Below, in pieces: positions 1 through 8,679 of a DNA stretch of 64,000 nt (the first letter of the stretch is position 1; each line of letters begins with the position of its first letter). The stretch comes from Bdellovibrionia bacterium. Its GTDB lineage: Bacteria > Bdellovibrionota > Bdellovibrionia > Bdellovibrionales > JAUICD01. Below the pieces are notes generated by a model, which did no database searches, was not told the DNA's origin, and was given only the letters and a program-made list of their open reading frames with translations. A program made the translations under genes and the position numbers. Where the stretch lies: positions 62,001 to 126,000 of the forward strand of contig JAUICD010000003.1 of the NCBI GenBank assembly GCA_030427965.1, written 5' to 3'.

Positions 1-2412
1 ACCATATCCCAACACAATGCTAGTGTTAACACCAGTGTTACCATCTGAATCAGAAAGAATAAGTAAATCACTGGTGCCTGAAATCACCCCAACAGGAGAT
101 GATGTAATCGCTGATCCAGGGTCCATACCCAAATCAAGACGCTTGGTTCCACCATCATAAGAAGAAGATAAACTAAACATCTCCATTCCACCACCAGCAC
201 CAGTCCCATCATGCACATGAAGCTTTGATGTTGGTGAAGGAGTTCCAATCCCCACATTTCCTGTAATTTCTTTTATTCGAACTTGCTCAACAGAAGTCGT
301 TGTTCCAGTCCCAGGCCAAGTTTTAAAAATTATATCTCCACCATCATTATAACCACCAGCATCTAGAGTTATTCCAAAATTGCCTGTCTTATTTAACTTA
401 ATAAGTGATGAATTGATTGAATTACAATTGGCCGAAGAAAGGCAAAGTGACGTCATAGCCGCCGACATTCCAAAAATACCAAAGCTACCATAAGACTCAC
501 CCATCATTACTGTAGAATTTGTATCAAAATCTGTATAGGTAATTCCCTCATTAGTCGTTGTCGTTCCTCGAACATCAAGAATATAGCCTGGATTAGGATA
601 GCCTATACCCACGTTTCCGGCAGCCACACCTGTAGCAAAGGCAATCGACTTTGTAATAGTTCCTGCTCCAGAGGGTGCATCAATATACAACCCCACCCAC
701 TTTGCTAACCCTTTACCAGCAGCAACATCTGGCCCATCGATATTGATACCATAAAGTGTTCCCGCAGTTCCATCATCCACATCAAATGTCATATCTAGAC
801 CAGCATCATAAACTGTTTGTTCTCCCGTTCCCGTTCTTTGGTAATTGGTTTGCATGACAAAATTAGAATCCACATCACCAGCACCAGAGTAGTTGTAATC
901 TGTTTTTACCCCAATTCTATCAACAGCGACATCCACACCGTGATTGGAATTGATATCGTAAAAAACACTTGCTTGATCCGTATCCATTTCATCATGCACA
1001 TGAAGCTTTGATGTTGGCGAAGGGGTTCCAATCCCCACATTTCCTGTAATTTCTTTTATTCGAACTTGCTCCGTAGGAGCTGTTGCCGCAGTTCCCGGCC
1101 AGGTTTTAAAAATAATATCCCCACCTGAGTTGTAACCACCCGCACTTATATTTACTCCAAATTTTAGCAATTGAATAACTGAAGAGTTCGAGTCATTACA
1201 ATTGCTAGCCGAAAGACAAAGTGATGTTAAGGAAGTACCAAAAACACCATGTTGGCCATAACCCTCACCCAGAACAACACCTGATGCAGTATCTGTATCT
1301 GTATAATGGAACCCATTGAATGTCGTTGTGGTTCCCCGGGCGTCCACCAAGTAGCTGGGAGAGTTTGTTCCAATTCCAATCTGGCCCGTGGGATCTATTC
1401 GCATCGCCTCAGTATCATTGGTGTGAAAAGTCATTGGAGTTGCACTTCTTTGATTTAAGCGAAATTCAGCAGATTTTGTTGTCATATTTAAAATGGAAGA
1501 ATTGATTCCAATTGCAAAGTCACGATAATTTGTTGCTTCATAAGACCCGCTTCCAAAATAAAAATTCCCCAAGGAGTCTGATGTTTCACGATCCACACGA
1601 ATTCCTGAAGTTGTTGCCGCAACACCATTTGCATCTATGTGAAGTGGATTTACCGGAGACGTTGTTCCAATCCCCACATTGCCACTTCCATCCACTTTAA
1701 GATCTGATGACTTGATGTATGCTGAATCATGATGATGCCAACTATTTGTTGATGCATCTGTTGTTGAATCAAAAAGATCTTGGACATTGCTGTTTGTAAC
1801 TGCCGCAGCCGTTCCACCAGCAACTTGAGAAATCAATATATCTGAAATCCCATACCCCTGAACACTCTCACAGACAAGAGCATTTGGAACCGAATTGATT
1901 GTCATGTTTGGAGAAAGAACCTCAGGAACACCAGTGCCCTCAGGAGCTGCAACAGTGACTGTTACTTTTAGTAGTCGCGCATCACCAGCCACAGGGTTAT
2001 AAACACAATCTGTGGTGTCATCCGCTAACTGGTTTCCATTTATTGTATTTGCATTTTGAAAAACCCAAACCATTGAGTTATCTGTATCTGGCCCGACAGG
2101 ACCGGGATTGTTTCTTTTTGCACTTCCTGTTGATGACCCAACAGAAAGAGCAAACACCCCGTCGCTTGCGGTAAGGTTAACACCCGTTTGAGTTTCAGAA
2201 TAAAGGATACAGGTTCCGGTAGGGTCTAAAACATCGATTCTAAAATCTGCTGTTCCAAGCTGAGGACCCGTAAAACCCGAATCGTAAAGGCGGCCCTCAT
2301 AGGTAATGCCTTGTGGAGATTCCCCCACAGCAAATGTCGTTATCGAAACCGTGGTAAGCACAATCCCTACAACAAAACATTTCAACAAATCACGTACCGC
2401 TGTTCTTTTCAT
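1..2412 (-). CDS. Large secreted fibre-like protein with VGIGT repeats (3' end outside window)
   Basis: The frame is open for 804 codons from an ATG at 2412 to the left edge, so the C-terminus is missing. An SD-like AAGAGAAG precedes the start. The N-terminus has a basic stretch and a hydrophobic segment (about residues 10-28) like a signal peptide. The next region (about 30-200) starts with ITYEGRLYDSG, a form seen at the start of exported bacterial fibre-like proteins. Further on, the motif GNVGIGT or QIGIGT, followed by SP and a short beta segment, recurs at least four times. These motifs are known from phage tail-fibre and bacterial surface/adhesin-like proteins, often with a C-terminal chaperone domain that would lie outside this window. 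A 261-codon module is duplicated. A role in cell-surface contact is inference. Confidence 0.8.
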   Translation of the reverse strand, partial: MKRTAVRDLLKCFVVGIVLTTVSITTFAVGESPQGITYEGRLYDSGFTGPQLGTADFRIDVLDPTGTCILYSETQTGVNLTASDGVFALSVGSSTGSAKRNNPGPVGPDTDNSMVWVFQNANTINGNQLADDTTDCVYNPVAGDARLLKVTVTVAAPEGTGVPEVLSPNMTINSVPNALVCESVQGYGISDILISQVAGGTAAAVTNSNVQDLFDSTTDASTNSWHHHDSAYIKSSDLKVDGSGNVGIGTTSPVNPLHIDANGVAATTSGIRVDRETSDSLGNFYFGSGSYEATNYRDFAIGINSSILNMTTKSAEFRLNQRSATPMTFHTNDTEAMRIDPTGQIGIGTNSPSYLVDARGTTTTFNGFHYTDTDTASGVVLGEGYGQHGVFGTSLTSLCLSASNCNDSNSSVIQLLKFGVNISAGGYNSGGDIIFKTWPGTAATAPTEQVRIKEITGNVGIGTPSPTSKLHVHDEMDTDQASVFYDINSNHGVDVAVDRIGVKTDYNYSGAGDVDSNFVMQTNYQRTGTGEQTVYDAGLDMTFDVDDGTAGTLYGINIDGPDVAAGKGLAKWVGLYIDAPSGAGTITKSIAFATGVAAGNVGIGYPNPGYILDVRGTTTTNEGITYTDFDTNSTVMMGESYGSFGIFGMSAAMTSLCLSSANCNSINSSLIKLNKTGNFGITLDAGGYNDGGDIIFKTWPGTGTTTSVEQVRIKEITGNVGIGTPSPTSKLHVHDGTGAGGGMEMFSLSSSYDGGTKRLDLGMDPGSAITSSPVGVISGTSDLLILSDSDGNTGVNTSIVLGYG
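208..1340. repeat. Duplicated 783-bp-period module inside the fibre-like gene
   Basis: The segment starting at 208 and the one starting at 991 are nearly identical for about 75 bp (encoding GNVGIGTPSPTSKLHVHD) and remain recognisably similar for roughly 330 bp. The offset is 783 bp, exactly 261 codons, so the reading frame is preserved. This indicates internal duplication of a protein module. Confidence 0.8.
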
Positions 2413-2563
2413 AACTTCTCTTTTTCGACACTCAGAGACCTGGACTTAAGTAAAGTCGAGTTTAAACATTAAAATAAGCCATCATTTAAAATGAGTGATT
2501 CAGATTGAGATATAAATCGCCACGTTTTGAATCATTAAAATTTGAATCGTTAAAACAAGAGGG

Positions 2564-2872
2564 CTACTCTTCACTTGCAGTTCTAGCAACACCCGTTCGC
2601 ACCCCAAAACTTGCACTTGTGGATTGATATTGGCTATGCCCCTTTCCAAGACGAGCACGAACCCCAAAACTTGCACTCGTTGCTCGCACTCCCCCTGAAG
2701 ATATAAAGAATCCTGGAGATGCCGAAAATGGAGCTGGAGTTGATGGACTAGGGCTTGTTGATCCATCGTCATCGCTTCCACCGCCAGAGCCTGAAGCATA
2801 ATCTTTGAGGGTCTCACTACAGCCAGTCAGCAGAAAAAAAGACATCAAAAAAGTCAGTGTGATGATTTTCAT
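2564..2872 (-). CDS. Small serine/glycine-rich lipoprotein, unknown function
   Basis: The 102-residue product begins with a short basic N-terminus, a hydrophobic core and the lipobox LLTGC (Cys18), so it should be lipidated. The mature part has an SGGGSDDDGS low-complexity linker and two copies of a short SASFGVR motif about 20 residues apart; the DNA under the two copies is almost identical. SD-like AAGGG precedes the ATG. It lies just upstream of the large fibre-like gene on the same strand with about 150 bp between them, so a shared role at the surface is possible but unproven. I do not recognise the family. Confidence 0.65.
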   Translation of the reverse strand: MKIITLTFLMSFFLLTGCSETLKDYASGSGGGSDDDGSTSPSPSTPAPFSASPGFFISSGGVRATSASFGVRARLGKGHSQYQSTSASFGVRTGVARTASEE

Positions 2873-2966
2873 AAAACCCTTGTCGGAACTTTCACAAACT
2901 ATCTCAACGCCTAGTCCAGAAAAACATGCCTTTATCCAGATATATTAAATACTTACCGATTTATAG

Positions 2967-3902
2967 GTGATGTCTCATTTTTTACTTTTTGTGACCTTAC
3001 TCTTTTCAATGCCTGTTATGTCAGACGTACTTTCTGAAGTGCAAAAATATGACACATCACTCTATGAAATCTCACAGCGAAAATACTCAACAGATGAGTT
3101 TTCTGATCTTTTAAAACATCTCAATCCCAAAATAGATCAGCACAAAATTTTACGTGGGACAGTTGTGCGGTACATCCCACCCAAGTATCTTGTCTTAAAA
3201 GGAGATCAGTTGGGAATGATTTCATATCTCCTTTATGGTAGCTATCACAAATACAACTCTCTCATAGAACTAAACAAAGACATCAAAGATCCAAATTTGA
3301 TTTATATCAAACAGGTTCTCACAATCCCAAATATACCAAAGCAAATTTTTTTAGAACGCCGATCTGGAAAAATCACAACTTGGAAAGAAAAACTCAACCT
3401 GCCAATTCATTCACCAGTGGATGGGCGGTTTTTGCTACCCATTCAGCATCGCTCTGATAACAAAATCAACCCCGGACTTGCTCTTGAATTGAACAAAGAT
3501 TCTTGGCTGGAGGCTTTTCAGAACGAAGAATCTGGAATTTCCTATGGGTTTAAAAAAGCACATCAACTCAAGCTTCGAGGTGAAACTGAAGAAGCCAAAA
3601 GCTTGATCAAATTTCTGAAAAAAGTCTACACTGAGTCACCAATTCTTTTCACGGCAATTGGATTTCAGTTCTTACGTAAAAACAATTATCACAGAGCCAT
3701 CTCAGCATTTACAAAAGCCCTGAATTACAATTCAAAATCTGCACTCTCTCATTTGGGACTTATTGAAGCAAAAAGAAATGCTGGGGAAGATACTTCAAAT
3801 CTTATAAAGGATTTTAAAATTCAATTTCCAAGCTTAAGTCAACTTCCACAGATTCAACACCACGACACACAACGCGGAACCGCTAGTGAAACTGAGCCAT
3901 AA
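2967..3902 (+). CDS. Exported LysM- and TPR-containing protein
   Basis: The start is GTG at 2967 or ATG at 2970, followed by a signal peptide (about residues 1-19). Residues 74-120 form a LysM domain, with the typical KGDxL, LYG, DPNLIY and VLTIP positions. Residues about 26-70 look like a second, weaker LysM repeat. The C-terminal part (about 210-295) is helical with TPR-like spacing. LysM domains bind peptidoglycan glycan, so the product probably sits in the periplasm against the wall. The stop overlaps the GTG start of the next gene by 17 bp, indicating translational coupling with an outer-membrane protein. Confidence 0.75.
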   Translation: MMSHFLLFVTLLFSMPVMSDVLSEVQKYDTSLYEISQRKYSTDEFSDLLKHLNPKIDQHKILRGTVVRYIPPKYLVLKGDQLGMISYLLYGSYHKYNSLIELNKDIKDPNLIYIKQVLTIPNIPKQIFLERRSGKITTWKEKLNLPIHSPVDGRFLLPIQHRSDNKINPGLALELNKDSWLEAFQNEESGISYGFKKAHQLKLRGETEEAKSLIKFLKKVYTESPILFTAIGFQFLRKNNYHRAISAFTKALNYNSKSALSHLGLIEAKRNAGEDTSNLIKDFKIQFPSLSQLPQIQHHDTQRGTASETEP

Positions 3903-4911
3903 CATATACTTTCTCTTTGTTGTTCTATTTGTACCGACCATTTCGTATGCAAACGAAGTTCAAATTCTTCCATTGAGCTCCAGTGCCTCAGGGAAAGTGT
4001 ATTTTTCTGAGCCTGTCGCTATGGATAATTATGAAACTCTAATTCAAGGCTCTGCTCCTCCTGGTTCAAAACTTATTTTTGAAAACGAAATCGTTCCAAC
4101 AAACAATTGGGGAGCCTTTGAATACATCTTTGTACCCTCATCTAGTCAACATGTTCAATTTTTCACAGTTCAATTTCCAGACGGAAAAGAGGAATCTTTT
4201 TTGATTGATAGAAAATTTCTCAAAGCCCCAAGATCCATTGTCGAACAAAGCATAACAGAAATTGAACCCCCTCTATCAAGAGAAAGTGAATTTGATATGA
4301 ACTGGAGAGTTGCAATCGAAGGAGGAAGTTGGGGCTCTGTAACAAGTGAATCTGAAGAAGAGTTTGCATTCTTGGGTACGGGAGCTTTAATTGTGGACTA
4401 CTTTATAAACAGTTCCTTTTTTCTTACCGCATTGATGAGAACCAAAATACTTGCCTTAAGTGATGAGGGAAAAGATCTTGGTCTTTTTGATACTGGCATT
4501 ACTGCCAACTACCGTTGGATGTTAAAAGGATTTTATGGTCTTGGGAAAGGTGGCTTCATCAAAAAATCCGAAGTCGGTCTTTACGCTGGAGCACAATCCT
4601 CTACACGTACCCAAAAAGAAAACCTGTATGCCAAAGGTTACGCGCTTGCTCTTGTTGGCCTTACGCTCAATCATTTCCTCACAAATAAATTGCAAGCTGG
4701 AGGTGAATTCAATTTTGGTATTGGCAACGCCATTAAGTATGGAATTCAAGGGTTTTTAGGGTATGACTTCACAAAAGCCTTTCATCTTCAAATTGGATAC
4801 AAAGCCAATTTTATGAACTCTTCACAAAGTGATGTAAATCCAAATGGGGAAACCCAAGAATTCCGCGAGGCCTACGGGCATCTTTACACCACTCTTAGAT
4901 ACTCTTTTTAA
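3886..4911 (+). CDS. Outer-membrane beta-barrel protein, partner of the LysM protein
   Basis: A GTG start inside the end of the preceding gene is followed by a signal peptide ending near SYANE. Residues about 25-110 are a compact beta domain; about 135-341 alternate polar and hydrophobic residues in long strands and end in the aromatic LYTTLRYSF, the usual C-terminal barrel signature recognised by the BAM machinery. With the co-translated LysM protein it may connect outer membrane and wall; that is inference. Family not identified. Confidence 0.7.
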   Translation: MKLSHNIYFLFVVLFVPTISYANEVQILPLSSSASGKVYFSEPVAMDNYETLIQGSAPPGSKLIFENEIVPTNNWGAFEYIFVPSSSQHVQFFTVQFPDGKEESFLIDRKFLKAPRSIVEQSITEIEPPLSRESEFDMNWRVAIEGGSWGSVTSESEEEFAFLGTGALIVDYFINSSFFLTALMRTKILALSDEGKDLGLFDTGITANYRWMLKGFYGLGKGGFIKKSEVGLYAGAQSSTRTQKENLYAKGYALALVGLTLNHFLTNKLQAGGEFNFGIGNAIKYGIQGFLGYDFTKAFHLQIGYKANFMNSSQSDVNPNGETQEFREAYGHLYTTLRYSF

Positions 4912-4954
4912 ACACAACCTGACATCCGAATTTCCTAAAATTTGAGAAGAGCCG

Positions 4955-5093
4955 AGATGCTTCTAGTGTTTTCTTCTTTTAACCACCTCAGCGCGCAGTT
5001 CGGCTTGGTGCACTGCTCGCGTAGAGAGCAGCGCTGCCAAACGCATGTTTGAGCAGATGAGGTGGTTAAAAGAAGAAAACACTAGAAGTATCT
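4955..5093. repeat. Long inverted repeat (36-bp arms) with nested inner hairpin
   Basis: The arms 4955-4990 and 5058-5093 are exact reverse complements except one position that would be a G-U pair in RNA. The 67-nt loop contains its own stem (CTGCTC/GAGCAG, flanked by TTGG/CCAA). The repeat fills much of the 413-bp gap between a plus-strand barrel gene and a plus-strand regulator gene. No T-run follows, so it is not a normal terminator. It may be a miniature transposable element or a structured RNA. I saw no second copy in this window. Confidence 0.75.
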
Positions 5094-5117
5094 AGGCGAG
5101 ACAGGGCCGATCGCCTA
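5093..5117. other. Small hairpin next to the long inverted repeat
   Basis: TAGGCGA (5093-5099) and TCGCCTA (5111-5117) can pair. Function unknown; nothing else recognisable lies between here and the SD GGAGG of the next gene at about 5313. Confidence 0.4.
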
Positions 5118-5324
5118 AAGAATTGAGTTTAAAAAAATTACACTCTTGTATTTTATTAAGTCTACATGAAGAAGATTTGGTCACCCCATATAGCGTTTAC
5201 ATACCAAAAAAGTGTTTAATATCAAATGCTTAGAAAGGAGTTCAAAATGTACACTCGGCATACTGTTTGCGTATAGAGGATTATACGCTTCTACCAATTA
5301 CGGTACGTTGTTTGGAGGCAGGTC

Positions 5325-6569
5325 ATGAGAACCAGACGTGTTGTGGAAAGGTTCTCCGAGCTTGTTCAGAGGCAGTTTGGATGTTCGGTCCACTTTTACG
5401 ATCTTTTAGATCCTAAAATGCAACCTGACAAAGAACTCCTAGAACTTGCAAGGAGAAATAAACTGGCAAAGTCTATCGTTCAAAAAAACGATATTCATAT
5501 CCCTATTGAAAGTGAGAACTGTCTTTATGCACTCCTCACGCTCAAAGATGGATTGCAACTTGGGTCAGAAGGACTTGAAAAAGTCTTACAGTTGGTCGAT
5601 CTACTTGTTCGGTCCGTTGTTATTTCAGAATCCAAAATGCAAGTTCTTGAACGGCTCGACATTTATCTCGAACAAAAAAAGAATGAAGGGCCTGTTAAAA
5701 AATATGGGAAATTTCAAACAAAAAATAAAGAATTTGCAACTCAAATTGATATGGCCGTTCGACAAGCTGATCAAAAATTTCCAATTCTTATTTTAGCAAA
5801 AACAGGAAGTGCAGCAATTGAATTGGCAAAAGAGGTTCACGAAAAAAGCCCAGCCATTGATTTTAAAACGGTCTTAGAAGTAAATCCCGAACATCTCACT
5901 TCGTCAGATGACATCACCGCACTTGGAAACATTACCCTCTTTATTCCTGAAGTTGCCGTATTAAATGAAGCGACTCAGATCGCACTCGAGAGCTATTTAA
6001 GATTGCAATCAAGACCCAAAAGAAGCCCTAGAATCATTGCTTCAACAACAAACAACCCTAAAGAACTCATTGAATCAAATCAAGTCAGCCAAGGCTTGCT
6101 CTACCTTCTGTCGATTGCTCGAGTCACAATGCCGCCTCTAGAGAATCGAAGAGAGGATATTCTTGAATTGATTCATTTTTTTTCTCAAGCCCACAGCAAA
6201 GGCAAGAGGAGCCTATACTCCTTTGGCCTCGAGACGCTCATTAAATTAAGTGAGTACTGTTGGTCGGGCAATGAACAAGAACTCGAAACTGAAATCAAAC
6301 GAGCTTTAAAAGTTACGGACCCACCTCTTGAAATTCAATCTTACCAATTGAGTGAAAAAATTGTGGGTTCAGAGCACCTTTTACTTCAACGAATTATTCG
6401 TAGTAAAAGAAAGCTCGGTGAGGCTGTAAAAAGTCTTGAAAAAATTATTATTACTTCAAATTTAAAGAAATCAAGTGGCAACAAATCCGAAGTTTCTAGA
6501 AACCTCGGCTTGAGCCGCTCAGCTCTTCATCAGAAGATTGTGGATCTTGGAATTACATCTCCCTCTTGA
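5325..6569 (+). CDS. Degenerate NtrC-type (sigma-54 activator-like) regulator
   Basis: The ATG follows GGAGGCAGGTC. The product has three parts: an N-terminal sensory-like region (about 1-130), a reduced AAA+ region (about 145-300) and a C-terminal Fis-type helix-turn-helix (about 378-410, SEVSRNLGLSRSALHQKI). The AAA+ fold is recognisable from ARVTMPPLENRREDI, which matches the family's RxxLPPLRERxEDI. The ATPase motifs have decayed: Walker A reads AKTGSAAIE without the Lys, the Walker B Asp-Glu is PE, and the GAFTGA loop is missing. It therefore probably binds DNA but does not remodel sigma-54 holoenzyme. It sits 36 bp upstream of amgK and might regulate it (inference). Confidence 0.8.
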   Translation: MRTRRVVERFSELVQRQFGCSVHFYDLLDPKMQPDKELLELARRNKLAKSIVQKNDIHIPIESENCLYALLTLKDGLQLGSEGLEKVLQLVDLLVRSVVISESKMQVLERLDIYLEQKKNEGPVKKYGKFQTKNKEFATQIDMAVRQADQKFPILILAKTGSAAIELAKEVHEKSPAIDFKTVLEVNPEHLTSSDDITALGNITLFIPEVAVLNEATQIALESYLRLQSRPKRSPRIIASTTNNPKELIESNQVSQGLLYLLSIARVTMPPLENRREDILELIHFFSQAHSKGKRSLYSFGLETLIKLSEYCWSGNEQELETEIKRALKVTDPPLEIQSYQLSEKIVGSEHLLLQRIIRSKRKLGEAVKSLEKIIITSNLKKSSGNKSEVSRNLGLSRSALHQKIVDLGITSPS

Positions 6570-6605
6570 CTTGCATTCATTCAAATCCCTTGTAAACTTA
6601 AATGA

Positions 6606-7637
6606 ATGAATAATCTACCTCCGGATTGGTTTAAGTCTGAAAAATTTTATGCTTTCTTAAGTGAGAACTTACCTTCTCAAGAGTTCAAAGTTTACCCTCT
6701 TGCTGGTGATGCTTCAAATCGCAGATACTACCGGGCCGTGTGTGATCATCGCAGTTGGGTCTTAATGAGGTGGGAACCATTTGAAGATAACGGAAACTAT
6801 CCCTTTCTTTCTGTACTCAGACATTTTAAATCCAATAAAGTCCATGTTCCAGAGGTGCTTGCTATATCGGAAAAACAGGGATTAATACTACTAGAGGATC
6901 TTGGTGATTTGACACTTGAAAGAAAATTTTGGGAAAGTCAGAACCAAACAAATATCACCCCATTCTATCGCCTTGCAATTGATGAGCTTATAAAAATACA
7001 TTTTATCGCCTCATCTGATAAAAAACCGTGCACTGCCTTTAAAGTAAAGTTTGATCACGACAAATTTCTTTGGGAAATGAATTTTGCCAAAACCCATTTT
7101 TTTGAAGGTCAATGCGGTATTGAATTAAGTGACTCAATTAGTAGATCCTTAAACTCTGAATTTTCAGACATTTGTAAAAAGCTCGATGATTTACCAAAGT
7201 TTATTTCACACCGTGATTATCACTCAAGAAACCTAATGATCAAATACGACCAATTGAAAGTGATTGATTTTCAAGATGCTCGCCTCGGTCCTATTCAATA
7301 CGATCTTGTTAGTCTGTTCCGCGACTCCTATGTTGAACTCAATAAGAATATCATCGATGAACTAAAAAAATATTATATTGCTCAAATGAGCGAACACACT
7401 GAACTTGAAAGCCCTGAAGAGTTTGAATATTTCTATGAACTTCAATCTATTCAAAGGTGTTTTAAGGCTTGTGGAAGTTTCGCTAGTTTTATGAATACAC
7501 GAGGAGACACAAGGTATTTAAAATACCTTAAAAAAACCATTCATCAAGTCTGCTGCTCACTTGAAAATCTCAACGAATATCCCACTTTTAAATCGATTCT
7601 ACTCGACAATAATTTAAGTGAGAGGAACTACCTATGA
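6606..7637 (+). CDS. amgK: Anomeric MurNAc/GlcNAc kinase, AmgK-like
   Basis: The 343-residue product has the aminoglycoside-phosphotransferase fold. The catalytic loop HRDYHSRN is near residue 202 and the metal-binding DFQDA near residue 219, followed by GPIQYDLVSLFRD; this wording is typical of AmgK. AmgK phosphorylates MurNAc (or GlcNAc) at C1 in the cytoplasm. The stop overlaps the start of the nucleotidyltransferase gene as ATGA, and anmK lies convergently downstream, so this is the AmgK-MurU salvage route that makes UDP-MurNAc directly and bypasses fosfomycin-sensitive MurA. The function assignment rests on motifs and neighbours. The SD is weak. Confidence 0.85.
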   Translation: MNNLPPDWFKSEKFYAFLSENLPSQEFKVYPLAGDASNRRYYRAVCDHRSWVLMRWEPFEDNGNYPFLSVLRHFKSNKVHVPEVLAISEKQGLILLEDLGDLTLERKFWESQNQTNITPFYRLAIDELIKIHFIASSDKKPCTAFKVKFDHDKFLWEMNFAKTHFFEGQCGIELSDSISRSLNSEFSDICKKLDDLPKFISHRDYHSRNLMIKYDQLKVIDFQDARLGPIQYDLVSLFRDSYVELNKNIIDELKKYYIAQMSEHTELESPEEFEYFYELQSIQRCFKACGSFASFMNTRGDTRYLKYLKKTIHQVCCSLENLNEYPTFKSILLDNNLSERNYL

Positions 7638-8638
7638 AGGCTATGATACTTGCCGCAGGAATGGGTGAGCGCTTAAAGCCCGTCACAGAGTTTTGGCCAA
7701 AACCTGCAATCCCTCTACTTAATGTTCCTTTGATGTATTACGTTGCAACGCCTTTGATTCGATTTGGAGTAACAGAGCTCATTGTAAACATGCATCACCT
7801 TCCAAAGTTGATTCAAATGACTGCTGAGGCACTCAACCCGCTTTTACCCATACGACTTTCACACGAAGAGGGTGAGCTCCTCGGAAGTGGCGGAGGGCTC
7901 TGGTTTGCAAAAGATCACTTTAAGGGTGAAGAGGATTTTATTCTAGCAAATGGAGATGAGGTTTTACTTGCCGAAGAATCCACCTGGCTTCTTGATGCCT
8001 ACAAAGAACACAAGAACAGCAAGTCTCTTGCAACCCTCATCACCATTGATCATGAGGGCATTGGTACTAAGTTTGGCGGTGTTTGGTGTGACAATCAAGG
8101 CTTTGTAAAAAGCATTGGAAAAACATCTCCTGGATCAAACTATGAAGGCCGACACTTCACAGGTTTTCAAATCATTAATTCAAGACTTCTTCCACTCCTA
8201 CCCGCAGGGGAAAGTCATATCTTTACAGATGTTATTTTAAAAGCCATCAAAAATGGTGAAAGAGTTCGATCTTGTCATATCAAAGGACATTGGTTTGAAA
8301 CAGGAAGTGAAAAGGATTATCTCAATACAACAAAAAGCTTAATCAATTTACATAAGAGCAAAAAATCAGAACGCCTAAATGATATCCTTAGTATTTTTTG
8401 GTCAGACCTTGATTCGAGTACTCAAAAAATTCATCCATCCGTTCAAGTGGACACGGATTGTGAGATTGCGAATTTTACTGAGATTGCTGAAGGTGCAGAT
8501 CTTAGAGGAACCACAGTGATAGGAACCAATACCAAAATCGGAAAAAATGTAAATCTCAAAGATTGCGTCGTTTTGCCTGGTTCCGAAATTTCAGATGGAT
8601 ACAAAGCAGATTCAAAAATCCTCTTTGGTACTCAATAG
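7634..8638 (+). CDS. murU: Sugar-1-phosphate nucleotidyltransferase, MurU-like
   Basis: The N-terminus has the nucleotidyltransferase signature LAAGMGERLKPVT (residues 6-18) with WPKPAIPLLN. Position directly after amgK (4-bp overlap) argues for MurNAc-1-phosphate uridylyltransferase rather than glucose or mannose pyrophosphorylase. The 334 residues are longer than the roughly 220 of Pseudomonas MurU: from about 265 onward there are hexapeptide-type repeats (left-handed beta helix) as in GlmU or mannose-1-phosphate guanylyltransferases. That C-terminal extension is unusual for MurU and could be for oligomerisation or an extra acyltransfer step. Confidence 0.75.
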   Translation: MKAMILAAGMGERLKPVTEFWPKPAIPLLNVPLMYYVATPLIRFGVTELIVNMHHLPKLIQMTAEALNPLLPIRLSHEEGELLGSGGGLWFAKDHFKGEEDFILANGDEVLLAEESTWLLDAYKEHKNSKSLATLITIDHEGIGTKFGGVWCDNQGFVKSIGKTSPGSNYEGRHFTGFQIINSRLLPLLPAGESHIFTDVILKAIKNGERVRSCHIKGHWFETGSEKDYLNTTKSLINLHKSKKSERLNDILSIFWSDLDSSTQKIHPSVQVDTDCEIANFTEIAEGADLRGTTVIGTNTKIGKNVNLKDCVVLPGSEISDGYKADSKILFGTQ

Positions 8639-8679
8639 ATATTTACTTTCAAAAACACAACTCCTTGAAAATAAAACAC

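Noticed and set aside
2500..2817. Alternative 105-codon minus-strand frame overlapping the small lipoprotein
   Set aside because: The other frame has a clear signal peptide, lipobox and SD; this one is Gln/Leu-rich and has no export signal.
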